Assembly: GCF_003858535.1 (NCBI RefSeq)
Contig: NZ_RQTJ01000005.1
Location: forward strand, 34,151 to 98,150
Source: Paenimyroides viscosum
GTDB lineage: Bacteria; Bacteroidota; Bacteroidia; Flavobacteriales; Flavobacteriaceae
Direction of reading: 5' to 3'
Length of the DNA stretch: 64,000 nt
The position numbers and the translations under genes were made by a program. This document shows, piece by piece, positions 28,369 to 36,841 of this stretch; positions within the stretch are counted from its first letter, which is position 1; each line of letters begins with the position of its first letter. The notes beneath the pieces were generated by a model. That model did not search any database. It was not told where the DNA came from and saw only the letters and a list, made by a program, of their open reading frames with translations.

Positions 28369-28899
28369 TTATTTTATTTGATAAACTTCGCCTAAATTTC
28401 TACCTTGTTTGTTGTAATCCAATCCATAACCTACAATAAACTTGTTTTCGATACTAAAACCGGTGTGTTTAATATCAATAGTTTGTTTGTAAGCTTCGGG
28501 TTTAAAAAACAAAGTGGCCGTATTTATGCTCTTTATCTTGAATCTGTTTACTAAATTGTACAGTGCCGCAATGGTGTTGCCGGTATCAACGATATCTTCT
28601 ACAATAACAACGTGTTTATTGGTAAGATCAATATCCAAACCTAAAAGTTCGGTTACATTCCCTGTAGTTTCTGTACCGTTGTACGATGCCATTTTTATAA
28701 ATGAAATTTCGGCAGCACTGGTGTAATATTTCATTAAATCGGCAGCAAAAATAAACGCACCGTTTAAAACCACTAAAAAAACAGGAACTTCGTTTTTATA
28801 ATCATTCAATAAATCTTTTGCCATACGCTGTACTTCCACATCAATTTCTAATGCCGAAAGGTAGGGTACAAAGGTTTTATCTAAGATTTGAATTTCCAT
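28369..28899 (-). CDS. hpt: Hypoxanthine phosphoribosyltransferase
   Basis: 176-residue purine-salvage enzyme that makes IMP or GMP from hypoxanthine or guanine and PRPP. The PRPP-binding loop is VVIVEDIVDTGNTI, and the PPi loop and start region (LVVLNGAFIFAADLM) are present. The tail GYGLDYNKQGRNLGEVYQI is typical. It is the first gene of an hpt-adk transcript with a TATATTTG box about 17 bases upstream. Confidence 0.94.
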   Translation of the reverse strand: MEIQILDKTFVPYLSALEIDVEVQRMAKDLLNDYKNEVPVFLVVLNGAFIFAADLMKYYTSAAEISFIKMASYNGTETTGNVTELLGLDIDLTNKHVVIVEDIVDTGNTIAALYNLVNRFKIKSINTATLFFKPEAYKQTIDIKHTGFSIENKFIVGYGLDYNKQGRNLGEVYQIK

Positions 28900-28915
28900 A
28901 TTATTTTTAACCGTG

Positions 28916-28923
28916 CAAATATA
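28916..28923 (-). promoter_or_regulatory. -7 promoter box of hpt-adk
   Basis: On the minus strand this reads TATATTTG, an exact TAnnTTTG match, 17 bases before the hpt start codon. Confidence 0.6.
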
Positions 28924-29011
28924 CGAATACCCCTACTTTAAATAAAGTTTATTCGCAGTTTTACAAAATAAATTTTACTTTTAGCTTAAATTTTCTCTTT
29001 AATAATTTTTC

Positions 29012-29557
29012 ATGGATCTAATTGATTATTTCTCAACACATAATTACAACTTAAGCACACCAAGTCGAACGCTTGCTATGAATCATATTTTAGAGCAAAA
29101 AATTTTAGCCGACGCTTTTATTGAAGTGATTTATTTTGTTGATGAAAAACAGAAAATTGTGCTGTATCATACATTGGATATGTTAGTTGAACGCCATATT
29201 GATTATTTGAACGATTATTTGGATCTGTATCTGGAAAAAGCGTTGAATGAAACCCACGAATCTACCAAACGCTGTGTATCACGTACCATTTTCCATCAGT
29301 TAAAAAACAATAAAAACCTTTACAGCAAAGAACAAAAACAACAGATTGTTCACACCATGTTCGATTGGATTATTCTACCATCGGCAGTGGCTACTCGGGT
29401 AAATGCTATTCATGTTTTGTATTTTTTGGTCGATCAAGAAGATTGGATAAAAGAACAATTAATTGCACTTATTGAACAAAATTTGCTATTACAAGAGCCA
29501 TCTTTTTTAAGTCGAGGAAGAAAAATATTGAAACTTTTACATAAGCAAAAATCGTAA
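29012..29557 (+). CDS. Hypothetical all-helical protein
   Basis: 181 residues, no signal or membrane segment. It is composed of helices typical of HEAT/ARM-like proteins (HTLDMLVERHIDYLNDYLDL, ATRVNAIHVLYFLVDQEDWI). Similar Flavobacteriia proteins are sometimes mis-named adenylosuccinate lyase, but no active-site motif of that enzyme is present. It is divergent from hpt; function unknown. Confidence 0.6.
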   Translation: MDLIDYFSTHNYNLSTPSRTLAMNHILEQKILADAFIEVIYFVDEKQKIVLYHTLDMLVERHIDYLNDYLDLYLEKALNETHESTKRCVSRTIFHQLKNNKNLYSKEQKQQIVHTMFDWIILPSAVATRVNAIHVLYFLVDQEDWIKEQLIALIEQNLLLQEPSFLSRGRKILKLLHKQKS

Positions 29558-29581
29558 ACCCATTATTACCGTAGTTAGAAT

Positions 29582-30595
29582 CTATTTTTTAATAAAACTT
29601 TTTACTGCAGTACCACTTTCGGTTTTAATATGTAATAAATAAGTACCTGCAGAAAGATTGTCTACATTTAGCGTATGTTCTTTTTCAAAGCTACCTTTTT
29701 GCTCTTTTATTGTTTTACCATTAACATCATAAACTGTTAATTCTTTTATAGTAATATTCTCACTGTTGGTTACAGTAAGCATATTGGTGACCGGATTAGG
29801 GTAGATGTTGAATTTTGATGATAGAACATTATCCACACTTGCAGTAGGTACCGTGCTAACAGCAGAAACAATTATATTATCATATTTATAATCAGATGCC
29901 ATTACTGTTAAAGTACTGTGTTGAAGTACAACTGATAATGTAACGGGAATTTGATTTTGACTGGTGTGTACTACGTTAAAGCCTAAAGAAGGAATAGAAA
30001 AATAAACTTTTTGGTTGGTGTAGTCAATATAAAAAGTTAAAGTATACCAAGTATTAGGTTTTAATTTAGGAAATTGACTGTGTGGTAAGTTAAAAGGATT
30101 TGGTCCTAAATTCATACTTCCATTCATGGGTACATATGTTAATACTCCAAGGTAATCACCTGATAAATTGTGAAAACTATTGGTTTTCAATATATAAAAA
30201 CTGTAATTCGGTCCTGAAATAGATAAATTAGGTCCAGTAAAAAAGTCGTAGGTTACTTTTAAAACATTATTTCCCTGATTTCTATTATTCCATAAATTAT
30301 CAATTCCACTTTTTAGTAAATAATTTGCACCAAAACTTGGTAAAGCACTTGTTTGTAAAACTTTTCCTTTATTGGGCTCCGATACAATTTTGAAATAATT
30401 GTTTCCAGCATCAGAAGGAACATTATCCGCTCGGGAATAAGTATGCCACCCACCTTGCCCAGGTGTAGCACCTGTAAAATCGGTACCTACGTTGCCTAAA
30501 GTTAAATTGTCAAAATTTTCGCTGTACAATACTTGCGCAGTGGTTAGTTGCGTGGCAAATAAAAACGTTGCAACAAATAGCACTTGTTTTTTCAT
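29582..30595 (-). CDS. T9SS cargo protein with C-terminal sorting domain (copy 1)
   Basis: 337 residues. Sec signal peptide (MKKQVLFVATFLFATQLTTAQ), then a beta-sandwich-like domain (about residues 22-245, with DNLWNNRNQGNNVLKVTYDF). The end is a type-A Por sorting domain (about 260-337: FNIYPNPVTNMLTV, LTVYDVNGK, LSAGTYLLHIKT, KSFIKK). It should be carried across the outer membrane by the type IX secretion system and then anchored or released. It is a clear paralogue of the protein at 41236-42231. Its ligand or activity is unknown. Confidence 0.88.
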   Translation of the reverse strand: MKKQVLFVATFLFATQLTTAQVLYSENFDNLTLGNVGTDFTGATPGQGGWHTYSRADNVPSDAGNNYFKIVSEPNKGKVLQTSALPSFGANYLLKSGIDNLWNNRNQGNNVLKVTYDFFTGPNLSISGPNYSFYILKTNSFHNLSGDYLGVLTYVPMNGSMNLGPNPFNLPHSQFPKLKPNTWYTLTFYIDYTNQKVYFSIPSLGFNVVHTSQNQIPVTLSVVLQHSTLTVMASDYKYDNIIVSAVSTVPTASVDNVLSSKFNIYPNPVTNMLTVTNSENITIKELTVYDVNGKTIKEQKGSFEKEHTLNVDNLSAGTYLLHIKTESGTAVKSFIKK

Positions 30596-30745
30596 AGCAT
30601 TTTATTTAAAATAATGTTAATTATACTGTTTTTTGTTGTTTAAAGCAATTTGTTTATAATATATAGCTAAAAATTGAAGCATATTACTTTGTAGAAAAAG
30701 CGTTTTCCATTAGTAACATTTATTTTCATTAAAATGTAAAAACAG

Positions 30746-30753
30746 TATCTTTG
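30746..30753 (+). promoter_or_regulatory. -7 promoter box of the toxin-antitoxin/purK transcript
   Basis: TATCTTTG is a perfect TAnnTTTG match, 62 bases upstream of the first antitoxin start. The 220-base gap between the T9SS gene and this operon holds no other recognisable feature. Confidence 0.6.
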
Positions 30754-30815
30754 TGGTTTAAAACATTATTAAATTTATATTTTTCCGTAAATTTGATTTA
30801 ATTGAATGAATAAAA

Positions 30816-31058
30816 ATGGCAACAATTTCTGACATACGTAGTGGATTAATTGACAAAATACTTGCAATTAAAAACAAAGAGCTTTTGCAGGCGCTAGATC
30901 AATTGATTGCCACAACCTCATCTGTTTCGAACATTATTGAAATTACATCTGAACAGAAAATAATACTGGAGATGAGTGAAGAAGATATTAAAAATGGTAA
31001 ATTGATTTCGCAAGAAGAAATGATTAAAAGAAATCTTGAATGGCTGAACGAGCTATAA
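30816..31058 (+). CDS. Type II antitoxin, first module
   Basis: 80-residue acidic protein (MATISDIRSGLIDKILAIKN ... EEDIKNGKLISQEEMIKRNLEWLNEL). The C-terminal pattern x-NGx-I(S/T)xEE....W is shared with the second antitoxin at 32586 and with many antitoxins of ParE/RelE-like toxins in Bacteroidota. It overlaps the toxin gene by 19 bases. It presumably wraps and neutralises the toxin; the DNA-binding role is not evident. Confidence 0.8.
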   Translation: MATISDIRSGLIDKILAIKNKELLQALDQLIATTSSVSNIIEITSEQKIILEMSEEDIKNGKLISQEEMIKRNLEWLNEL

Positions 31059-31366
31059 TCTGGACGAAAACAGCCAATATACAATTAGAAGAAATTTTAA
31101 AATATTGGGTTCAGCGAAACAAATCAAACATTTACTCCAAAAAACTTCTTAAAGTTATAACCAAAAGAACGATACAACTTTCAGAATCGCCTTATATAGG
31201 TAAACTTACCGATTTTGAAAAAACACGAACAGTTTCTTTAGGTCAGTTTAGTATCTTCTATCAAATAACTACTGAAAAAATAATTATCACTGTTTTTTGG
31301 GATAACAGACAAAACCCTGAAAAGCTATTACAAATTTTACAAGAAAAAATAAACAAACAACAATGA
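31040..31366 (+). CDS. ParE/RelE-superfamily toxin, first module
   Basis: 108 residues. Features of the fold are an N-terminal strand and helix (IIWTKTANIQLEEILKYWV), the basic middle (YSKKLLKVITKRTIQL), SPYIGKL and the C-terminal strand (IIITVFWDNRQNPEKL). ParE-like members inhibit gyrase and RelE-like members cleave mRNA; the exact target cannot be read from sequence. Its stop overlaps the purK start by 4 bases (ATGA), so toxin and purine-biosynthesis gene are translationally coupled. Confidence 0.85.
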   Translation: MAERAIIWTKTANIQLEEILKYWVQRNKSNIYSKKLLKVITKRTIQLSESPYIGKLTDFEKTRTVSLGQFSIFYQITTEKIIITVFWDNRQNPEKLLQILQEKINKQQ

Positions 31367-32517
31367 ACTATTTTTCATCAGATTTTAAATTGGGAATTTT
31401 AGGTGGCGGACAATTAGGTAAAATGATGCTGACCGAAACCCGAAAGTTCGATATTCAAACATATGTAGTTGATCCAAGTGCCGAAGCACCTTGCCAGTTT
31501 GGCGCTACACAATTTTTTCAAGGCTCGTTGAACGATTACGATACCGTGATGAATTTAGGAAATCAGGTAGATGTTTTAACCATTGAAATTGAAAACGTAA
31601 ATCTGGAAGCTTTAGAAACCTTGGAAAACGAAGGTAAAAAAGTATATCCGTCGCCAAAAACGTTGCGATTAATTTCCAACAAAGGCAATCAAAAAGATTT
31701 TTATACTCAAAACAATATTCCAACCGCGCCTTACAAACGTTACAAAACTTTACAATCTTTAAGAATTGATGCTGAAAATGGTTTGGTTGAACTTCCGTTT
31801 GTTTGGAAAACTACCGAAGGCGGTTACGACGGAAACGGTGTAAAAGTGGTTCGTCAGATTACTGATTTGGAAAATTTACCTGAAACCGAATGTATTGCCG
31901 AAACCATGATTCCGTTTAAAAACGAATTAGCGGTGATTGTAGCTCGTTCTGCATCGGGCGAAATTAAAACGTATCCGGTGGTAGAAATGGAATTTCACCC
32001 AGAAGCCAATCAGGTAGAATACGTGATTTGTCCAGCGAGGATTGATGAAACTGTTGCTAATAATGCACGCGAAATTGCTTTGAAAGTTTCCGAAAGTTTT
32101 AATCATGTGGGTTTATTGGCTGTGGAAATGTTTCAAACTGCCGATGACGAAATTTTAGTAAACGAAGTAGCTCCGCGCCCGCATAATTCTGGTCATTATT
32201 CTATCGAAGCGAGTTATACTTCACAATTTGAACAACACATTCGTGCTATTTTAGATTTACCTTTAGGAAATACCGACAGCAAAGTTGCCGGAATTATGGT
32301 GAATTTAGTAGGCGAAGAAGGTTATTCAGGACAAGTGGTGTATGAAAACATTGAAAAAATTATGGCGATTGATGGTGTTACTCCACACATTTACGGAAAA
32401 CGAGAAACACGTCCGTTCCGAAAAATGGGTCACGTTAGCATTGTTAATGCAGATATGACCGAAGCGCGCAAAGTGGCACAAGAGGTTAAGGAAACGATTA
32501 GAGTGATTGCTAAATAG
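31363..32517 (+). CDS. purK: N5-carboxyaminoimidazole ribonucleotide synthase PurK
   Basis: 384-residue ATP-grasp enzyme of de novo purine synthesis; it carboxylates AIR with bicarbonate and ATP. The start FKLGILGGGQLGKMML is typical, and the ATP-grasp core includes WKTTEGGYDGNGVKV, LVNEVAPRPHNSGHY and EASYTSQFEQHIRA. It works with PurE encoded 623 bases downstream. It begins inside the end of the preceding toxin gene and is followed by a second toxin-antitoxin pair. Confidence 0.95.
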   Translation: MNYFSSDFKLGILGGGQLGKMMLTETRKFDIQTYVVDPSAEAPCQFGATQFFQGSLNDYDTVMNLGNQVDVLTIEIENVNLEALETLENEGKKVYPSPKTLRLISNKGNQKDFYTQNNIPTAPYKRYKTLQSLRIDAENGLVELPFVWKTTEGGYDGNGVKVVRQITDLENLPETECIAETMIPFKNELAVIVARSASGEIKTYPVVEMEFHPEANQVEYVICPARIDETVANNAREIALKVSESFNHVGLLAVEMFQTADDEILVNEVAPRPHNSGHYSIEASYTSQFEQHIRAILDLPLGNTDSKVAGIMVNLVGEEGYSGQVVYENIEKIMAIDGVTPHIYGKRETRPFRKMGHVSIVNADMTEARKVAQEVKETIRVIAK

Positions 32518-32585
32518 TATTAAGACTGTGGTATTAAGTAGTGAGATTAGAATCTTTTTATTAACTTTAATGTAAATTTCTTCCA

Positions 32586-32828
32586 ATGAGTACTTCAGAA
32601 TTACAACTAAAGCTTGATATAATCAGCAGAATTACCGAATTAAAAGAAGTTCGGGTAATTAAGGAAATTAAAAAACTTTTAGATTTTGAACTAGAAGAAA
32701 ATTTGTATGAATTATCTACAGATCAAGAAAATCGAGTTGCAGAAGCAAGAAAGGAATATAAAAACGGCGATTATATTACGAATGAAGAAGCTGATAATGA
32801 AATTGACCAATGGTTAAAAGAAGAATAG
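32586..32828 (+). CDS. Type II antitoxin, second module
   Basis: 80-residue protein with the same layout as the antitoxin at 30816: helical N-terminus, acidic middle and the ending ARKEYKNGDYITNEEADNEI(DQWLKEE). Like the first, it overlaps its toxin gene by 19 bases. Sequence identity between the two is modest, so this looks like an old duplication or two independent acquisitions of one family. Confidence 0.8.
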   Translation: MSTSELQLKLDIISRITELKEVRVIKEIKKLLDFELEENLYELSTDQENRVAEARKEYKNGDYITNEEADNEIDQWLKEE

Positions 32829-33118
32829 TTTGGACAAAATCGGCTCACTTGGAAAGAATAGAAATATTGAATTATTGGTTCAATAAAACCAAATCAAAAC
32901 CTTATTCAAAAAAACTTAATAAATTATTTTCCGAAACAATTAAACTTCTCTGTACACATCCTGAAATTGGCAGAATTACAAAAGACAATTCTATAAGGAT
33001 AACCATTGTACGAGATTATTTGATTTTTTACGCATTTACCACAACCGAATTAATAATTTTATCTGTTTGGGATACAAGAAGAGATGAAAAAGATACTGAA
33101 TTTGATTACATCTCTTAA
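32810..33118 (+). CDS. ParE/RelE-superfamily toxin, second module
   Basis: 102 residues, homologous along its length to the toxin at 31040 (RRIVWTKSAHLERIEILNYW, PYSKKLNKLF, HPEIGRI, TTELIILSVWDTRRDEK). It lies between purK and purE in the same orientation, 22 bases before purE, and so is probably part of the same transcript. Confidence 0.85.
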   Translation: MVKRRIVWTKSAHLERIEILNYWFNKTKSKPYSKKLNKLFSETIKLLCTHPEIGRITKDNSIRITIVRDYLIFYAFTTTELIILSVWDTRRDEKDTEFDYIS

Positions 33119-33140
33119 TTAAAAAATATATAAACAAAAA

Positions 33141-33620
33141 ATGAAAGTAGCAGTAGTAATGGGCAGCATTTCTGATATGCCGGTAATGCAAGATGCCATA
33201 GATATATTAAAAGAATTTGGCGTAGAAACACATGTTGATATTGTTTCTGCACACAGAACACCAGAAAAATTAGTCGATTTTTCTACCAACGCACATAAAA
33301 ACGGAATTAACGTAATTATTGCTGGTGCAGGTGGAGCCGCACATTTACCAGGAATGGTTGCAAGTATGAGTCCATTGCCAGTGATTGGTGTTCCGGTAAA
33401 ATCGAGCAATTCTATTGATGGTTGGGATTCTGTTTTATCAATCCTGCAAATGCCCGGCGGTGTTCCTGTGGCAACCGTAGCTTTAAACGGAGCGAAAAAT
33501 GCAGGTTTGTTGGCAGTTCAAATTTTAGCTAGTCAAAATGCAGAGTTGCTACAAAAAATGACCGATTACAAATTAGGTTTAAAAGAAGCTGTTTTAAAAG
33601 CGGCTGAAGGTTTGAAATAA
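33141..33620 (+). CDS. purE: N5-carboxyaminoimidazole ribonucleotide mutase PurE
   Basis: 159 residues, class I PurE, which converts N5-CAIR from PurK to CAIR. Signature blocks are VMGSISDMPVMQDAIDIL, SAHRTPEKL, IIAGAGGAAHLPGMVAS and LPVIGVPV. It is separated from purK by the second toxin-antitoxin pair. A palindromic repeat element follows and likely acts as its terminator. Confidence 0.96.
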   Translation: MKVAVVMGSISDMPVMQDAIDILKEFGVETHVDIVSAHRTPEKLVDFSTNAHKNGINVIIAGAGGAAHLPGMVASMSPLPVIGVPVKSSNSIDGWDSVLSILQMPGGVPVATVALNGAKNAGLLAVQILASQNAELLQKMTDYKLGLKEAVLKAAEGLK

Positions 33621-33626
33621 CAAGAA

Positions 33627-33773
33627 GAGGCTGTCTTAAAAGTGTTCAACGTTGTCATTCCGAACTTGTTTCGGAATCTCATTGTATTGATTTTTAAATG
33701 TTAATGAGAAGCTGAAAATAATTCCGATAACTATCGGAACAACTTGACAATCAGAGACTTTCAGGACAACCTC
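33627..33773. repeat. MITE-like repeat, copy 1 (17-bp terminal inverted repeats)
   Basis: A 147-bp non-coding element with ends GAGGCTGTCTTAAAAGT and, inverted, GAGGTTGTCCTGAAAGT. Inside is TTCAACGTTGTCATTCCGAA and a CCGATAACTATCGG palindrome. The same sequence occurs inverted at 36703-36833. It follows purE and precedes a convergent gene, so its hairpin ends probably terminate transcription from both sides. Confidence 0.75.
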
Positions 33774-33798
33774 TTTTTAGTTGCTACAAGGTTTAAAA

Positions 33799-33886
33799 CG
33801 TCAGTTCGAGTGTTTTTTGTGTAATGAAATGAAACAGAAAATGTATCGAGAACCAATATTCAGAATGAACTTATAGAACAGCCTCT
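33799..33886. repeat. Partial REP-like repeat
   Basis: CGTCAGTTCGAGTGT ... ATGTATCGAGAACC resembles the start and middle of the repeats at 281 and 26299. The segment ends in ACAGCCTCTTT, similar to the arm of the MITE-like elements. Overlap of two repeat families in this convergent spacer suggests repeated insertion. No gene is present between 33621 and 33886. Confidence 0.45.
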
Positions 33887-34576
33887 TTATTTAATCCATT
33901 GTTTTTGGAAGGAAATCGTTTCATTTTCATTTTCATCTGTAACTATTTCAGCAAAGATTTCTTTTAAGGGGTGTAGTTCTTGTAGTGAAAAATCAATAGG
34001 AAATAGTTCATATCGAATGGTGTCGATTCCTTCTATATTTCTCCCATTAAAAGATTTTGATAAGTAATACGGCTTATCATCATTATAATTGTACAGTTCC
34101 ATATCAAAACCTGTTCTAAATCTTCCAAAAGCAAATGACTTTTTTGTTTTTGTGTGATACATTACTTGGTAGTTCACACCACAACCAAGACCCGTACACG
34201 GATAAAAATGAACTAAAAACATTAGAATATTCAACTCTTTATAATAATTAATTTCCAAAGGAGAATTCGCATAATCTACTTGTTGTTTTTCATCTTCAAC
34301 TATATTTTGAGTAATCAATTTATAAACATTCAACGTATCTTTATTTATATATATTTTTAAGGAATCATCCAACTCAGAAAAACTTATAATAAAATCTTCA
34401 AAACGGACCATATCACTTTCAACCTGAATTCTATAAGTTGGTGTAATTTTTTTATACTCTAATTCTTTTTCAAATTGATTTAATTCAAGGTCGTATTTGT
34501 TTTGTGGTTGTGCAAAAGTGGAATAACAATTAAATACAACTATAATTAACGAAACAAAAAGTAAACTATTTTTCAT
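33887..34576 (-). CDS. Hypothetical exported protein
   Basis: 229 residues with a signal peptide (MKNSLLFVSLIIVVFNCYSTFAQ). The mature region is mixed, with a paired-cysteine segment FYPCTGLGCGVNYQVMYHTK and no recognised catalytic motif. It stands alone, convergent with purE and divergent from the M3 peptidase gene. Function unknown. Confidence 0.6.
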   Translation of the reverse strand: MKNSLLFVSLIIVVFNCYSTFAQPQNKYDLELNQFEKELEYKKITPTYRIQVESDMVRFEDFIISFSELDDSLKIYINKDTLNVYKLITQNIVEDEKQQVDYANSPLEINYYKELNILMFLVHFYPCTGLGCGVNYQVMYHTKTKKSFAFGRFRTGFDMELYNYNDDKPYYLSKSFNGRNIEGIDTIRYELFPIDFSLQELHPLKEIFAEIVTDENENETISFQKQWIK

Positions 34577-34676
34577 AAACGGAATTTAAAATCGAATGTA
34601 AGGAATTTTCATTTAGCTTTAATACTTCATTAACGTTATAATCCTTAATTTTAAAACTTTAATTTTTAAAGGAATC

Positions 34677-36695
34677 ATGAACAATATATTATTAACTGAT
34701 TTTGATACGGCACCGTTCTCTAAAATCAATACACAATATTACGAACCAGCATTTGATCAAGCGATTGCCGATGGTAAAGAGGAAATTCAACAGATTACAG
34801 AAAATAAAGATGCTGCCGATTTTAAAAACACCATTGAAGCCATAGCTTTTTCGGGTATGCAGTTAGACCGTATTTCGAATATCTTTTTTAACTTGAATTC
34901 GGCAGAAACCAACGACGAATTACAAAAAATCGCTCAAAATGTAGCACCCAAATTATCGGCTTTTGGAAATGATATTTCGCTAAATCCTGATTTATTCGCT
35001 CGGGTAAAAGCTGTACATGACACTGTAGACCAATCGACTTTAACAACCGAACAAAAAACCTTGTTAGACAAAACATACAAAGGTTTTGTGCGCAATGGCG
35101 CTTTATTGAACGACGATCAAAAAACCAAACTCCGTGAAATTGATGCGCAATTGTCGATTCTTTCGCTAAAGTTCAACGAAAATATATTGTCTGAAACCAA
35201 CGCCTATCAGTTACATATTACCAACGAAAAAGATTTAGCAGGATTACCTGAAGGTGTTATTGAAGCAGCTAAAAATCTTGCCGAACAACAAGAGAAGCAA
35301 GGTTGGATCTTTACGTTAGATTACCCAAGTTACCTGCCATTTGTAACCTATGCTAAAAACCGAGAATTGCGTAAGGAAATTGCGATTGCGAACGGTAAAA
35401 AAGGTTTTCAGGATAATGACTTCAACAACGAAGAAAATGTTTTAAAAATTGTAAAATTGCGTAATGAACGCGCACAATTATTAGGTTATGCAACTCATGC
35501 TGACTTTGTGTTGGAAGAACGCATGGCACAAAATCCGGAGAGCGTTTTTAATTTTCTTAATGAATTATTAGAGAAAGCTAAACCGGCTGCCGAAAAAGAA
35601 TTTCATGAATTGACAGATTACGCTAAAAAGCTTGATAAAATTGATCAATTACAAAAATGGGACGGCAGTTATTACAGCGAAAAATTGAAACAAGAACGCT
35701 TTAATTTAGACGATGAAGTACTGAAACCGTATTTTCAATTAGAAAATGTATTGAACGGTGCTTTTGAAGTGGCTAACAAATTATACGGACTTACATTTAC
35801 CGAAGTTCACAACATTGACAAATACCACGAAGATGTGCAAACTTTTGAAGTGACTAATGAATCAAGAAATTTAGTTGCTATTTTTTATTCAGATTTTTTC
35901 CCAAGAAAAGGCAAGCGAAACGGTGCGTGGATGACATCATTTAAATCACAATGGATCAAAAATGGTGTAAACGAACGCCCGCATATTTCTATTGTTTGCA
36001 ACTTCACGCCTCCTACCTCATCTAAACCATCGCTATTAACTTTTAACGAAGTAACCACCTTGTTTCACGAATTTGGCCACGCATTGCACGGCATGTTAGC
36101 AAATACCACCTATCCATCATTATCAGGAACATCGGTTTATTGGGATTTTGTAGAACTTCCAAGTCAGATTATGGAAAACTGGGTGTACGAACCTGAAACA
36201 TTGGCATTGTTTGCCAAACATTACCAAACTGGTGAAACGATTCCACAAATTTACATCGATAAAATAAAAGAAAGTGCCAACTTTTTAGAAGGAATGGCAA
36301 CTTTGCGTCAGTTGAGTTTTGGTTTGTTAGATATGGCGTGGCATACAAAAAATCCTAACGACATTAGTAGTTTAAAAGATTTTGAAAATCAGAAATTCCA
36401 ATCTACTCAGTTGTATCCTGATGTGGCAGAAAACGCCATGAGTACTGCTTTTTCGCATATTTTTGCAGGCGGTTATTCATCTGGTTACTATTCGTATAAA
36501 TGGGCAGAAGTATTGGATGCCGATGCGTTTGACTATTTTAAACAACACGGTATTTTTAATAAAGAAATTGCAACCAAGTTTAAAGATTTTGTTTTATCGC
36601 AAGGTGGAACAGAGCACCCAATGACGCTCTATAAAAAATTCCGCGGACAAGAACCATCGCCTAATGCACTGCTAAAACGTGCAGGATTGATATAA
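34677..36695 (+). CDS. M3-family zinc metallopeptidase (Dcp/oligopeptidase A type)
   Basis: 672 residues, no signal peptide, so cytosolic. The zinc-binding HEFGH lies at residues 464-468 (LFHEFGHALHGML) with the third ligand expected in ELPSQIMENW. Other M3 blocks are NGAWMTSF, GTSVYWDFVELPSQ and SHIFAGGYSSGYYSYKWAEV. The length fits peptidyl-dipeptidase Dcp or oligopeptidase A, enzymes that finish degradation of peptides. It is monocistronic and bordered on both sides by copies of the MITE-like repeat (33627 and 36703). Confidence 0.93.
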   Translation: MNNILLTDFDTAPFSKINTQYYEPAFDQAIADGKEEIQQITENKDAADFKNTIEAIAFSGMQLDRISNIFFNLNSAETNDELQKIAQNVAPKLSAFGNDISLNPDLFARVKAVHDTVDQSTLTTEQKTLLDKTYKGFVRNGALLNDDQKTKLREIDAQLSILSLKFNENILSETNAYQLHITNEKDLAGLPEGVIEAAKNLAEQQEKQGWIFTLDYPSYLPFVTYAKNRELRKEIAIANGKKGFQDNDFNNEENVLKIVKLRNERAQLLGYATHADFVLEERMAQNPESVFNFLNELLEKAKPAAEKEFHELTDYAKKLDKIDQLQKWDGSYYSEKLKQERFNLDDEVLKPYFQLENVLNGAFEVANKLYGLTFTEVHNIDKYHEDVQTFEVTNESRNLVAIFYSDFFPRKGKRNGAWMTSFKSQWIKNGVNERPHISIVCNFTPPTSSKPSLLTFNEVTTLFHEFGHALHGMLANTTYPSLSGTSVYWDFVELPSQIMENWVYEPETLALFAKHYQTGETIPQIYIDKIKESANFLEGMATLRQLSFGLLDMAWHTKNPNDISSLKDFENQKFQSTQLYPDVAENAMSTAFSHIFAGGYSSGYYSYKWAEVLDADAFDYFKQHGIFNKEIATKFKDFVLSQGGTEHPMTLYKKFRGQEPSPNALLKRAGLI

Positions 36696-36702
36696 ATAAA
36701 AA

Positions 36703-36833
36703 GAGGCTGTCCTAAAAGTCTGCGATTGTCAAACTGAATTTATTTCAGCTTCTCATTAATATTTGAAAATCAATATAATGAGAGTCCGAAACAAGTTCGG
36801 AATGACAACGTTGAATACTTTTTAGACAGCCTG
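36703..36833. repeat. MITE-like repeat, copy 2 (inverted relative to copy 1)
   Basis: The 131-bp element starts GAGGCTGTCCTAAAAGT. Its reverse complement reads CAGGCTGTCTAAAAAGTATT then CAACGTTGTCATTCCGAACT, nearly identical to copy 1 over most of its length. It fills the spacer between convergent peptidase and antiporter genes, where it can act as a bidirectional terminator. Confidence 0.75.
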
Positions 36834-36841
36834 TTTTATTT

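Noticed and set aside
29012..29557. Annotation as adenylosuccinate lyase
   Set aside because: The length and sequence lack the lyase signature and catalytic residues; it is only a small helical protein.
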